From: Owenia fusiformis | Taxonomy: Eukaryota > Annelida > Polychaeta > Sabellida > Oweniidae | DNA length: 64,000 nt | Direction: 5' to 3' | Assembly: GCA_903813345.2 (NCBI GenBank) | Contig: CAIIXF020000809.1 | Span: forward strand, 126,001 to 190,000 | In this document: one piece after another, positions 1 through 10,000 of the stretch | How the letters are laid out: each line of letters opens with the position of its first letter | Position numbering within the stretch: position 1 is the stretch's first letter | Notes under the pieces: model-generated | What the model was told of the DNA's origin: nothing | The model's database searches: none | The model's input: only the letters and a program-made list of their open reading frames with translations | Translations under genes and position numbers: made by a program

Positions 1-148
1 AACAAAAACAGATTGCTTTTCATGCAAAGAAGCTGTTTTATGACTACAATACTGAAAATACCTGGTATGTAGAATACACTTGGGGAAGATATAATAGAGA
101 AGTTTCAATTGTAGGTTAAAGGTTAACAAGGGGTAAAGGATCACTTAC

Positions 149-316
149 CAGGGTCACATGGCTCTGTAGGCTCAGGCAGCCCTTGTGTCTCACAGTAAAT
201 TCCTCCTGTACATGGCTGACAGAACTGTATACCATATGCATGGGTTTGGCCGTTGAATGTCACTACAGGACAGGGATTCTCTGTTGCAAATGTTGCGTTT
301 ACTTCACAGTAGTACC
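149..316 (-). CDS. Exon of cysteine-rich GYYC-repeat protein (copy 1)
   Basis: Open exon of 168 bp, bounded on the minus strand by a TTTCATAG acceptor and a GTAAGT donor. It is phase 1 on both sides, so it encodes 56 codons with the first glycine completed across the junction. The peptide starts GYYCEVNATF, ends PTEPCDP and carries six cysteines. The spacing resembles ephrin-receptor-like/GCC2-GCC3 and TNFR-like extracellular modules. Known proteins of this type are large secreted or membrane proteins; the ligand is unknown here. Only four of the seven copy 1 exons are both open and phase 1-1, and this is one of them, so the locus may be a pseudogene even though this exon is clean. The counterpart is 32810-32977. 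Confidence 0.7.
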
Positions 317-420
317 CTATGAAATAAAAGGAGGACTAAAGTAACTGTCTATAAAACTGTCATTCTTCTAATTTATAGTGATTCTGTAAAGAAATATCTA
401 TTATTTTCATTTCATATAAT

Positions 421-967
421 TAAGGAATAAATAATGATAGGCCATTCAATATGGTGAAATTCAGCACGAGTTGGACAGAATGTTGTACAAAGCACGAACC
501 GAAGGTGAGTGCATTTGTACTAACATTCTGTCCAACGAGTGCTGAATTTCACCATATTGAATGGCCTATCATTATTTATTCCGATTCAAACATAAAAATT
601 AGTAAAAGCCGTGTCTGTGGAACGGGCATGGAGGAAGAATACGCATGCTGTCAAGATTCTGAAGTCGGCCGGAAAATTTTAGAATTTGTTTGGGCTGTTC
701 TATTTTACTCCACGTTTTAGATTTTATACGGTGTATGCAAACATGGGAGTTAAATAGTAACAGTAGTTACGGAGGGAGTAAAAAAGAACAGCTATCCCCG
801 GACAGAGCCCCAGATGTGCAGCTGAGATGTGACGTCACTCAAAACAATGCAAATTGCAGATTGAATAGAGCATGATCGTGCATCTATGGAGAATTAGAGA
901 ACGTTCTATATTGGCTATGCTGCATTCTGATTGGTTGAGAAATTCGAATAGAGCACAGTCATGTTTG
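421..967. mobile_element. Hairpin-bearing non-autonomous element, AAT target duplication
   Basis: This block is present in copy 1 and absent from copy 2. Copy 2 reads through CATACAATGTCACATTT, whereas copy 1 has AAT, the insert, then AAT again before GTCACATTT. That indicates insertion with a 3-bp target-site duplication after the segmental duplication. The left end carries a very long near-perfect hairpin (424-582). No protein-coding capacity is recognised, so the family is unknown. Confidence 0.6.
424..582. repeat. Near-perfect hairpin, arms about 72 bp
   Basis: The left arm starts GGAATAAATAATGATAGG and is complemented by the segment ending CCTATCATTATTTATTCC. Arms of 61 bp have only two mismatches, and complementarity then continues through GTACAAA/TTTGTAC toward a short loop near 500-515. 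It lies at one end of the 421-967 insertion. Confidence 0.85.
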
Positions 968-1216
968 AATGTCACATTTAATGAGATGAAAGGGACAAAA
1001 ATATTTACATTGTAATTATACCTAAGCAAGCAATGGTTTGTTTTTGCTCATGTCCTATCAATGACTGAATCAGTGTATAACAAGGATGCCACTCAATCAC
1101 AACCACAATCACTGCATGTTCTTACTGACGATAATATTTGGTTAATTAAAACACAGAATGAAATCCTGAGCTGAGGGCTGCTGTAAAAAAGTCAGTCAGT
1201 CTACTTACTCGCTTAC

Positions 1217-1388
1217 TAACTCAGCCATGGGGCAATATGAAGTATTGTAGAGTATGATTGGTGCCATTGTAATATCACTGTATAAACCCTGTGGACAATC
1301 CTTGCAGTATGCCATGCCCAGTTTGTCCTGGTATGAGCCAGAGGGACATCAGATAGGAGAAGCGTCACTTCCAGTGGGGCAATAGTGG
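1217..1388 (-). pseudogene. Broken exon of cysteine-rich gene (copy 1)
   Basis: Translates as HYCPTGSD followed, after a TGA at 1349-1351, by a second cysteine module (CPSGSYQ...CKDCPQGLY). The expected acceptor before the GHYC codon reads AAGC rather than AGGC, and the only nearby donor (GTAAGC) leaves the wrong phase for the next exon. The same stop and border defects occur in copy 2 at 33484-33652, which is also 3 bp shorter. The exon was therefore lost before the duplication, or is skipped. Confidence 0.6.
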
Positions 1389-1574
1389 CTTAAACATAAC
1401 AAGTTAATAAATATATGAAATTATGAACATCACTCAAGTGGAACAACAGTGACCTTATACAAATAACAAGTCAAAATATATGTGCAGTAATCGAAAATCC
1501 ATTTGAAATCAGTTGAGAAATTGGATCATCATAAAAGTTTACAAAATTAATGTTTCCTCATAAGAGCCATTTAC

Positions 1575-1814
1575 CTTCCTTGCAGTTATACCCAGTAGAG
1601 GAATCATCATCTTGACCCCCAGGATAGTAATATACAGCAGAACAAAGGCCAGTTGGGGCATCATTCCCACTACCAGCACAACAAAAGCCCGCAGTGCAGA
1701 GTTCACAGTCTGAGACGTCATCATTGCCAGTGCTGTTGAGGAAGTAACCAGCCTGACAGAGTTGAGGAGCAACTGTACCATTTGGACAGAATTCTTCACG
1801 AGGACAAATGTCCC
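1575..1814 (-). CDS. Exon of cysteine-rich gene, 80 codons (copy 1)
   Basis: Open 240-bp exon, phase 1-1, with a TTATTTCAG acceptor and a GTAAAT donor. The correct frame gives GDICPREEFCPNGT..., LCQAGYFLNSTGNDD, CELCTAGFCC and a final YYYPGG...YNCKE. The longer overlapping ORF starting MYNLLFQ is a different frame and is not coding. Potential N-glycosylation sites (NGT, NST) fit an extracellular protein. Copy 2 holds the same exon at 33839-34078 without a break. Confidence 0.68.
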
Positions 1815-2761
1815 CTGAAATAATAAATTATACAAACTTGAGTAATACTGTTGAATTGCATGAAGGTTCTATAAATCATATTGTGCAGCAGATTGCTAGC
1901 AGATAGCAAGTGTAAAATAATAATAAAAGAAATTGTCAATACTAAAACAACTTCAATAATGATTTACTTATTGAAACATTATCATTAATTTGGGAGAACA
2001 CTGAAGTGGTGAAAAAGGTTATTTTACAGGTTGTCAAATGGCGTTGTGTCCCCCCCCCCATCCACAGCATAAAGTAGGAGAAGTACACATACATACTATA
2101 TACCTTTGGAAAGAGCATATAATTGTTGTTAAAGTGTGAAAAGATGAAAATGCATGACAGAAAATAAGACAAATTTTGAACTAATTTTTGAAAGTGAGTA
2201 TGATCACCTTGGGCAGCGGAAAATGGCTGTGACTAGCTGGACATGAGTTATAAAATCCATGGAGAAGAGCAATGTCTTTCTCAAGAGATCTCAATACTTT
2301 TTTGAGGTCCTTGTGCAGGGTGGCTTTGGAATATCTGTTCTCTGTAGCTTCAATAAGGTGTTCTGTTTTATCCATTAATATGGACCTCATATGATCTGCA
2401 GTATTTAAGGGAGTTGTTGCTTGTGTATATGTCAATGCCGAAAAAGTCTATGCAGGAATTCGTCAAAATCATTAAAAAGAGCACCAACCTAGTATACTTC
2501 AGCTGTGAAAAAATATGTGAAAAAATATGTAGCAATACCTGACCTTGGTCATCTGCTGTTTATTTTATCAAGCATTGAATGCTATTTCCAATAACCTACA
2601 GAATGTATAGGTACTTCTCCTAGATAGGTACTTCTCCTAGTTTATGCTGTGGAAGGGGGAGGGGGGGGCACAATGCCATTTGACAACCTGTATAACTGTC
2701 ATGCAATTGGTCTCACTAGTTATATTTTTCTGTGACATAAACGTTTTTGCTTTATTCATAC
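1815..2761. other. Intron-like interval with a MITE
   Basis: No exon was recognised. The interval is mostly occupied by the inverted-repeat element at 2025-2692. Copy 2 lacks 2012-2330. Confidence 0.5.
2025..2692. mobile_element. MITE-like element with terminal inverted repeats
   Basis: The left end TACAGGTTGTCAAATGGC is matched in inverse by GCCATTTGACAACCTGTA at the right end. Complementarity continues through a C-rich tract, CCACAGCATAAA and TAGGAGAAGTAC, giving arms of about 68 bp (2025-2094 and 2624-2692). The right arm also carries a direct TAGGTACTTCTCC duplication. There is no coding capacity. In copy 2 the left arm and adjoining sequence were deleted, leaving only the right arm near 34555-34624. 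Confidence 0.7.
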
Positions 2762-2984
2762 CAGTGGTACCATCATTACTGGGGTTAGTCATAGTAGCTG
2801 ATGATGTGCAGTAATATCCTCCGAAACACTCACCAGACATTACTCCTAAATAATCAGTAGCACAATGGATCCTTCAGGGCAGTATTCTCTGGTCACGCAG
2901 TTGCAGACCTACCAGTATAATAATAAACTGCTTTACATAGGCCAGTTGAAGTTGTCAGGCCTGTTTATTCACAGTACTGTCCAC
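2762..2984 (-). pseudogene. Decayed exon of cysteine-rich gene (copy 1)
   Basis: Splice borders survive (ATTCAG acceptor; GTATGA donor), but the exon is 223 bp, one base out of frame. It begins GQYCE, then has a TAA at 2965-2967 and a later TGA. Recognisable family pieces sit in all three frames: TGLCKAVYYYTG, TREYCPEGS, and CFGGYYCTSSATM near the donor. The identical lesions in copy 2 (34690-34912) predate the duplication. Skipping this exon keeps its phase 1 neighbours in frame. Confidence 0.65.
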
Positions 2985-3220
2985 CTGAATGACAATGGAG
3001 TAATATGATCACAGAAGCGCAAGACAGAAGAGGAAGAATGAGAAAATATCCAATTGAGATTACAATTTATATGATAATAATATTTGTATCACTGTTTCCT
3101 CCTCAAAATATCTCTACTGTCAATTTTATTATTTTTTAAACTGCACGTTCATAGTTTTTACAAGATGAGTTTTCCCAGACTCAATAAAATACATAATTTA
3201 ATAAAAGAAACAGTACCAAC

Positions 3221-3385
3221 CTGGACAATCTAAGCAGTCTTCAACTTTAGTACGATGAGATATGTTGTTGTATTTCCCAGCTACACATGGGTACTGGTTC
3301 CATGCCTCAGTGCCATCTGGACAGTAGTGTCCACTGAGACAATCATAGTTAGCGTAGTTCACAGCACCACTAGGGCAGTAGTAAC
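3221..3385 (-). CDS. Exon of cysteine-rich gene, 55 codons (copy 1)
   Basis: Open 165-bp exon, phase 1-1, after a TTTTACTGTAG acceptor and before a GTTGGT donor. It encodes GYYCPSGAVNYANYDC, GHYCPDGTEAW and a final CLDCPG: two ephrin-receptor-like half modules with regular cysteines. The copy 2 counterpart has lost two of these cysteines and one Asn codon, so this copy is the better preserved of the two. Confidence 0.72.
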
Positions 3386-3826
3386 CTACAGTAAAACAAA
3401 GCATCTGTTGAATGTTGAGAACCAATAGGGTGGAGTCTTCCAAACCCTAGCCATCCAAAGATAAGCTTCCAAAGACAAGTTGAACCACCGAGCCAATCAC
3501 CCAAAGACAAGGAACTCCTAGTCACTTAGAGATAAATAAATAACTCATGTAACTGTTGTTTAAAGCAACTGACTGATTGATACCATGTGGAAACTCCCAA
3601 TCGACTCCAGAATTACACAAATTGCCTGCAGCAAAATCACCTGTAACATGAGCACTCAGAAATAAGTCTTTAAGAGCATTTAAGATTTAATTCTCTTTTA
3701 AAATCAGTTTTTTGAAATGACTTAAAACACAAATGCTCAGGCCAAGTTTTAAAGCTGGAATGAATCACGGAGCTTCAATCTCTTCATATCACAGTGACCA
3801 GGTAAGATATGGTTCAATGAATTTAC
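3386..3826 (-). other. Intron with possible small exon remnant
   Basis: A good acceptor (CATGTTACAG, exon side at 3640) precedes a short phase 1 open stretch reading GDFAAGNLCNSGVDW, which resembles the family only loosely. The frame ends at a TGA without a convincing donor. It is conserved in copy 2, but so is the rest of the intron. It is noted as a weak candidate only. Confidence 0.25.
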
Positions 3827-4246
3827 CTGAAGGTGTTGGGGGGCAGAGGTAGCACTTCATATCCTGGGTGTAGTTCACATAGTTGTTGGTTTTGCTGGGG
3901 ATAGGACCCGGGCAAGTTCCCTCAGAGCAGTAATGTCCAACTGGGCAGACAGTCGCTCGGGCACCACTCCATATTGAGCCTATTGGACAATAGTATCCAG
4001 GATCACACCTTGGTTTTAAAAAACCCTCAGTCTCAAAGTTTCCAGGACATGGGAAACATTTTGTATCATTCTTTAGTCCAGTTACATTGCTGTATGTCCC
4101 AATTGGGCACTGGATTTGGTTTACTGTGCTTTCAGTGCAGTATTGACCCTCTGGGCAGATGATGAAGTCAGGGGTTGTAATGCTACTGGGGCAGTTATAC
4201 CCTGTGTCACATTCCCCACTTGGCAGTTGGTTGCCACAGTAATAGC
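3827..4246 (-). CDS. Large exon of cysteine-rich gene, 140 codons (copy 1)
   Basis: The longest intact exon of the gene: 420 bp, phase 1-1, TTTCTAG acceptor and GTAAAT donor. It encodes at least five cysteine modules in a row: GYYCGNQLPSGEC, GYNCP, GQYCTES, CPIGTYSNVTGL...CFPCPG, GYYCPIGS, GHYCSEGTCPG and CYLCPP. The repeat grammar C-P-x-G-x-Y matches ephrin-receptor-like/GCC2-GCC3 repeats. Several NxT sequons suggest a glycosylated secreted protein. Copy 2 (36203-36622) is also open, with only a handful of differences, so this is the best probe for whether the locus is expressed. Confidence 0.78.
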
Positions 4247-4647
4247 CTAGAAACAAAGGCATATTTCTGATATGTTGAAAACTGAAGGACAAGTCATTAA
4301 CATGCAAATGTCAATTACTGCCATTTGTTAAAGATTCCAAACATAAACTGCTGACTGCCACCACCAAAAAGTTAGAGACTATAACAATTTGTCACCAGTT
4401 CTGTTGGTGACATGAAAATGTATTTTGAAGACTACCAACTCGATTTTCGTTCAAAATACCCTTTTCATTCAAAATACACCTAGATATTTTCCTTAATTAT
4501 AACATGCAGTAAAAATGTCAAGTAAAACACCTCTGATATACAAATAGAACACTTTTTCTTGTGACTCATTTGGCTTAGAGCACAAGTGGAACACTTTATT
4601 TAGAGGTTCTTGAGGTGTTCCACTTATGTTTTACCAGTATAACCTAC

Positions 4648-4822
4648 CCTGCATTGAAGATCTTTGAATACATGTATGCGGTCTGGGCAGTCTGATCACA
4701 GTAATAGCCACGGGGACACTCTGTACAATTTGCCTCATTCTGGAGCCCTGTTTCATTGCCAAATGTTTCACTGGGACGGGGATACTCATTGGATAAGTAG
4801 GTGCCAGCAGGACAGTAATAAC
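4648..4822 (-). CDS. Exon of cysteine-rich gene with out-of-phase donor (copy 1)
   Basis: The open frame begins GYYCPAGTYLSNEYP after a TTATTTCAG acceptor and contains CTECPRGYYCDQTAQT. The only good donor, GTAGGT, leaves phase 2, whereas the next exon (3827-4246) needs phase 1, so normal splicing would shift the frame. The same arrangement is in copy 2 at 37030-37204. The frame reported as an ORF over this stretch is shifted and is not the coding frame. Either an unseen alternative junction is used or this is another old lesion. Confidence 0.55.
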
Positions 4823-6580
4823 CTGAAATAAACAGTAATTATGTGATAAACAGTCCTCCAAATTGACCATTTGAGTCAAAATAAATTTTATGCTTAACAA
4901 GACAAAAAGCAATGCTGTGGCTTAGCAAATCCCATCGAACACCTTTTTAAGTGCCACACAAAGTTATGAGTCATCAGTTCTCAAAATGAAGGCATGAATC
5001 ATCTGTCCATGGGCCACACTGACGAGATGTACTTGATGGTGGCTGATTAGGCTCTCTGCATCTTCATTGGCAAATGAGATTGCTGGGACTAAATTGTCAA
5101 AAATCTATCTAAATCAATAAAAAGATGGCTAGGATTGAAAGAGATCTGAAATATAAATGAGGGTTTATGTATTTCTTCAAGTTGTAAAAAACAGACATCT
5201 GTTTTTGTCTTCAGTGATGATGGAAGCAAAATTGACCTGCCATTTATGATTCAATATTCTTGTAATTTCCTTTATTCATAAAGATATTTGGAAATGTACA
5301 AGTCAAACATTATTTTAATGGCAGTTGTGATTTATCTTAGTTTAATTATCAGTATTTAAAAAAATTGAAATGAGAGTTAATTTAAAAGGAGAAACAGATC
5401 TACAGAAAAAATGTTTCAATTATACAACATTTTGGTCTTAAATCATTCCTTATTACATTTATTCCTTAATAATCCCCAATTTTTATGTGTTAATTTTTCT
5501 GTAATGATATCAACATTGATTTTTTGAGAATTTTTACATGTTTGCACTTTGAATCTTATTGAATCTTCATTTGATATAATTTTTTTATTAAGATATATTT
5601 ATTTCATTTCAAAATTTTACAATATATATCCTTTCAAACGCCTGAGGGCATAATAGAAGGAAATATTAGATAAGACAAATACATATTAATATAAATAAGG
5701 CGAAGGAGTTAATACTGATAGAATATCAAAAAGCATTTGGAACATAATATGTTTGAAGTGATAAGGAACTGATTTGGAGCTCCAATGTACATATTGCTTG
5801 CAATTTTGTCAACCCATAAACTGTCTTTAGATCTGTTCCTGCCTTTAATGGTAAGCATTATAATATGGATTGAACTGAGAGGATTATGTTGGACTGGTTT
5901 AATGTAAAAGTTGGATTGGGTCAGGGAAGGTTGTACTTGGTAGAGAGGTATAAAGCGTTAGACACAACAAGCTAGGTGAAGTGAGTATTTTAAACTCAGG
6001 AGATTCCACATTTTGTAGAAATCTAACCCAATCCAGCTTTTACATAAAACCAATCCAACCCAATACACTCAATCAAATCCATATTTTAATGCCCATCCCT
6101 TTAAATAAAGTACTCACCTTAGGAGAGATTTTGCTTTTTCTCATTCACTCTAATTTATTCTAGTTCATATACATATGTCTATACTGCTGATGTACCTTAA
6201 CTTTTACATTCTATTATTAGTAATGAATACATTTAACTGTTAGGCAATCTTAATTGTTAAGCAATCTTACTTAATGTGGCAACCATATCTAAGATCAACG
6301 TCTACTTTAGCTATACATATATATTCTGTGTTAAATACTTTTTTTTCATTTTTCTATGGTCATTTATTGTTTTCCTCCCTGCTGTGTATTATCATATTAA
6401 CTGGTCTGTCCTGATCAAATGATAATACTATTCTGGTGTTCTGCTTTCAAAGATGTTCGTTTTCTTTTAAATGATAATCTTCTGTTTACTGTTATTGTGT
6501 TCAATATATCTTGTTTTCTCAGGTATTGTTTTTCATTTTGCCATGGTCTCTTATAGAACTGTTTTCTAGTAGTATCTTTC
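4823..6580. other. Non-coding interval between exons and Helitron tail
   Basis: AT-rich, with no convincing gene. Bases 4850-5289 are present here but missing from copy 2. At 5468 the sequence CCTTAATAATCCCC is the empty target site of the foldback element present in copy 2. A short T-rich stretch before 6580 probably belongs to the Helitron 3' region, but no terminus could be fixed. Confidence 0.5.
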
Positions 6581-6730
6581 TGTGGTATGTTTGAAATAAT
6601 ATATTTTCTGCAGGAGACATTTACATATAAACTTTGTTCGAGTAAAGGTTACTGTAAGGATTTAATATTGTGTACCGTCAGTATTTATTATCTTCAATAT
6701 CAATGTTCACCTTGCACATGGTTATCTAAT

Positions 6731-6778
6731 AATTACTTAACATTTCTAATAATCACTTTGACCATTTCATGGTAGCTC
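6731..6778 (-). pseudogene. Duplicated C-terminal tail of the Helitron ORF
   Basis: Reads SYHEMVKVIIRNVK then a stop, the same residues that end the full ORF at 7004. The match also continues beyond the stop (VTVR/GTAAGGA-type sequence around 6640 versus 6905). This is a tandem duplicate of the element's last ~140 bp, separated from the real end by a 19-20-bp minisatellite. Copy 2 has the equivalent near 43838-43885. Confidence 0.7.
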
Positions 6779-6779
6779 A

Positions 6780-6892
6780 GAGTACAGTAAGGACTACAGA
6801 GTACAATAAGGACTAGAGTACAGTAAGGACTACAGAGTACAGTAAGGACTACAGAGTACAGCAAGGACTACAAGGGTATCGTAAAGACTAAA
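6780..6892. repeat. ~20-bp minisatellite near Helitron 3' end
   Basis: About six imperfect units of ACAGTAAGGACTACAGAGT, some shortened or changed (ACAATAAGGACTAG, ACAGCAAGGACTACA). The equivalent array in copy 2 (43888-43978) has about one or two units fewer. Confidence 0.8.
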
Positions 6893-7003
6893 CTTGGATT
6901 GGGTAAAAGTTACTGTAAGGACTTCACATTGTGTAGCATCAGTATTTTATTATCTTTTCTTTTTTGGAGTCAATGTCTATCTTCCAAATGGTTTATTTAC
7001 CAA

Positions 7004-10000
7004 TTACTTAACATTCCTAATAATTACTTTGATCATTTCATGATAGCTGTAATAGATAGGTAAAACGCATACATCTACATTGTGTAATGTTTGACTAGCA
7101 TAAACATGATCGATACATGTTCCTAATTCAGTCGTTGGTACAGCTGGGTCTGACAGTAATCTGTATCTTTGGCGTATCAAGAAATCATGAATAGGGTGCT
7201 TCTCTGTATCAATCAAATTTTCATTTAAATCACCAACAATAAGAACTTTTTTATACTTTTTGTGAACATGATGTAAAATGTTCTCCATTTCTAAAATGAA
7301 TTTGGTATTCACTATTTTCGGTGACTTATATAATGTTATCACTGCCATATCTTTAACAATGGTTAAAGCATTGTCCAACGGTGATATTATGCTAGATGTC
7401 TGCAAGTTTCCTAAACTATTCTTCTTATAAATGGCAATTCCACCTTTACGGCTTGCGTCAATTTCTGTTTTTCTATTCACTATATGTGGAGGATCAAATG
7501 TTTCAATCTCAAGAATATCATACACATTTTCATGTCTAAGCCATGTTTCTGTGAGACACATAATATCACATGAGGTCAAATCAGTGTTACACTTTACATC
7601 TTCTATATGACCTATCAAACCCTGTGTATTATGATAAATAATTGTCAAGTCATTTTCGGTTGCTATTTCTAAGTGAGGTAAATATTGAGATATATCTAAC
7701 TCTGTCATCTCTTCTAAAGCCTTTGCTGTTTTTTCGTCGCAATATATTTTCTTTGGGTCGTAATCAATTATATAAAGACCTTCAGCTGATGTTACCCTAC
7801 TGAAAGCAACATATGCTTGACCACCTGTAAACAAGTTTGCACAAGATATGGCAAGTCTTTCGCATGTTTTTCCCTGCAATTTATGTATAGTGCAGCCATA
7901 TGATAATATCAGTGGTAGTTGACGTCTCATAAATTTGCCATTGACTTCATCATTATATGGTTCAATACATATAGAACCAGGGTGAGCTTTAGACTTATTT
8001 TTATATCTGCTCTTTATACCTACTTTTGGATTATCAAATTTAACCCATACGGCCTTCGGCATATTGTCTGTATCATTTTCAAATTCAATAGCGGTAACAA
8101 CACCAAATGCACCATTAGCCAGTCCATCAGCAGTACATATATTTTTTATCAGAAGAACATGTGCACCAACGCAAATTTGTATTTCATGAGAAAGGGTATC
8201 ATCCCGATGATTTGGTGGTTTGTCAGTTTTTTTCCATTCTTGGCCTTTCAATTTGGTGTAATCAATTGCTTTTACATTATATAGTGTATTATTAGTTGAC
8301 TTTGCATAAGACAATATTCTCTTCCGATTATACTCATTCACTTGGACATGCTTCGAATATATCCTCATGACATCTTCAGGAATTGGTTTTTTCATTATTT
8401 CTCTAATGAATTCATCGTCTTCAGTTGATAATTTTTCTCCTTTTTTAAGAATTCTAATTCTGTTTAAAAATTCGGCATATTTGAGATCATCTTTTTGTCT
8501 CATAATTTCAGTCAGCTCTATTTTCTTGAATTTTCCCCAAGGATTATAATCTGGCTCATCAGAGGTCAATAGACTTTTCTGCATAACTGGGGGCAATTGA
8601 TAGAAATCTCCAAATGCTAATACTGAGGTGTTACCAAAGTCTGGATGGTTGCCAGGTTTAATTTGCTTAAGTCTTCCCCGTACTGTGTTAAAAAGTCTGA
8701 CACTAACCATAGAAATCTCATCAACTATTAGATTCTCTAGAGATTTTAGTCTCATTTTTAAGGGAGCTATATCTTTTTCTTCGAGTGGCTTATATTTTGA
8801 AGACATAAATCTTGAAGTGATTCTAAATGCCGAATGCAACGTATTACCATTAATTTGGAAGGCGCTTGTTCCTGTTGGACTTGTTAATAGTACACTCAAG
8901 TCATCTGGGTTCTTTAAAATATTTCGCAATAAATGTGTGGAAATATAATGGATGCACTTAATTAAATGTGTTTTACCTGTCCCTGCTTTTCCACAGACAT
9001 GAAGAAATAACGGTTCAACTTTTTTATGCCACGATAACTCTAAGCATCGTTTCCTAATTAAGTAAAACACTTGTCTTTGCTTTGCATTCATGGTTCTCAT
9101 TAACTTCATGGCTTCCTCTGTAGGTATTGTATCTGTCTGTAATTCTACAAGACAATTTACATTTCCTTTAATTTTTGTTTTAAGGTCAATATCAGGCATA
9201 TCGTTTTCATCAATTTCATCACAATTGGGTTTAACATATTCAGAAATACACTCCTGTCTTTCCAGTTCTTGCTCTGGTGCTAACTGAGCCCATGCATTCT
9301 CATATGTATCATCTTCATTTAATTGTTCTTGCGCAGCATCTAAATCATCGCCAGTAACATCATAAATACATTTATATTTTGACACAATTTCAGACACTTT
9401 CAAAAATATTTCTCCATGTTTTATTTTTCCACACTTGAAATAGCCTTCAAATGTTTCATATTGAGCAGGTCGCAATTCTTGATCACTTCTGTGTGGTATG
9501 AAGAGTTGGAGCATACTATGATAGTATTCATCAGGATTGGTGTCCTTCGAGAATTTTGGATATCTTATAATAGCTGGTGGACTTTTTGATCTCTTCTGAA
9601 TATATCCTAAGCCATTTCTCAGTTGTATCTTTTTTGATGTTTCTGTTTGATTTTCAAATACTTCATCATCATAATTATATGTTACAACTCTGTACATTGA
9701 TGCAAACTCTGCCAAACATAATTCATCAAATTCTAAATTACATGGCCTTGCAAAATATCTTTCAATGATACTTGTTGCCCATATTTTATCTTGTTCATTC
9801 TCTTTGTGTCTGCGGATTTGTGAAATTGGTAATGACATCTTTATTGGGTTGTTACCCACTGGCAGAAATACTGTTTGTCTTGAACATTCTTTAAGATGAA
9901 GATTGGTGGCTCTGTACACGGCTTCTTGAGCACTAACTTCTCTATGTTGCATATATTTGTATCCGATCATTTTCATGAGTTTTGAGGCAGATGCATTTTT

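Larger units (their letters stand above)
317..1216. other. Intron-like interval with a hairpin element
   Basis: Apart from the hairpin insertion at 421-967, no coding signal is seen. The remaining sequence aligns with copy 2 at 32978-33483 and behaves as an intron of the cysteine-rich gene. The small ORFs here lie inside the palindromic insertion and show no family resemblance. Confidence 0.6.

Noticed and set aside
451-875. Two small plus-strand ORFs
   Set aside because: Lie in the hairpin element; the palindrome itself creates the frame.
1539-1835. 98-codon ORF beginning MYNLLFQ (and its copy at 33803)
   Set aside because: Wrong frame of a real exon; the cysteine-repeat frame with proper splice borders is 1575-1814.
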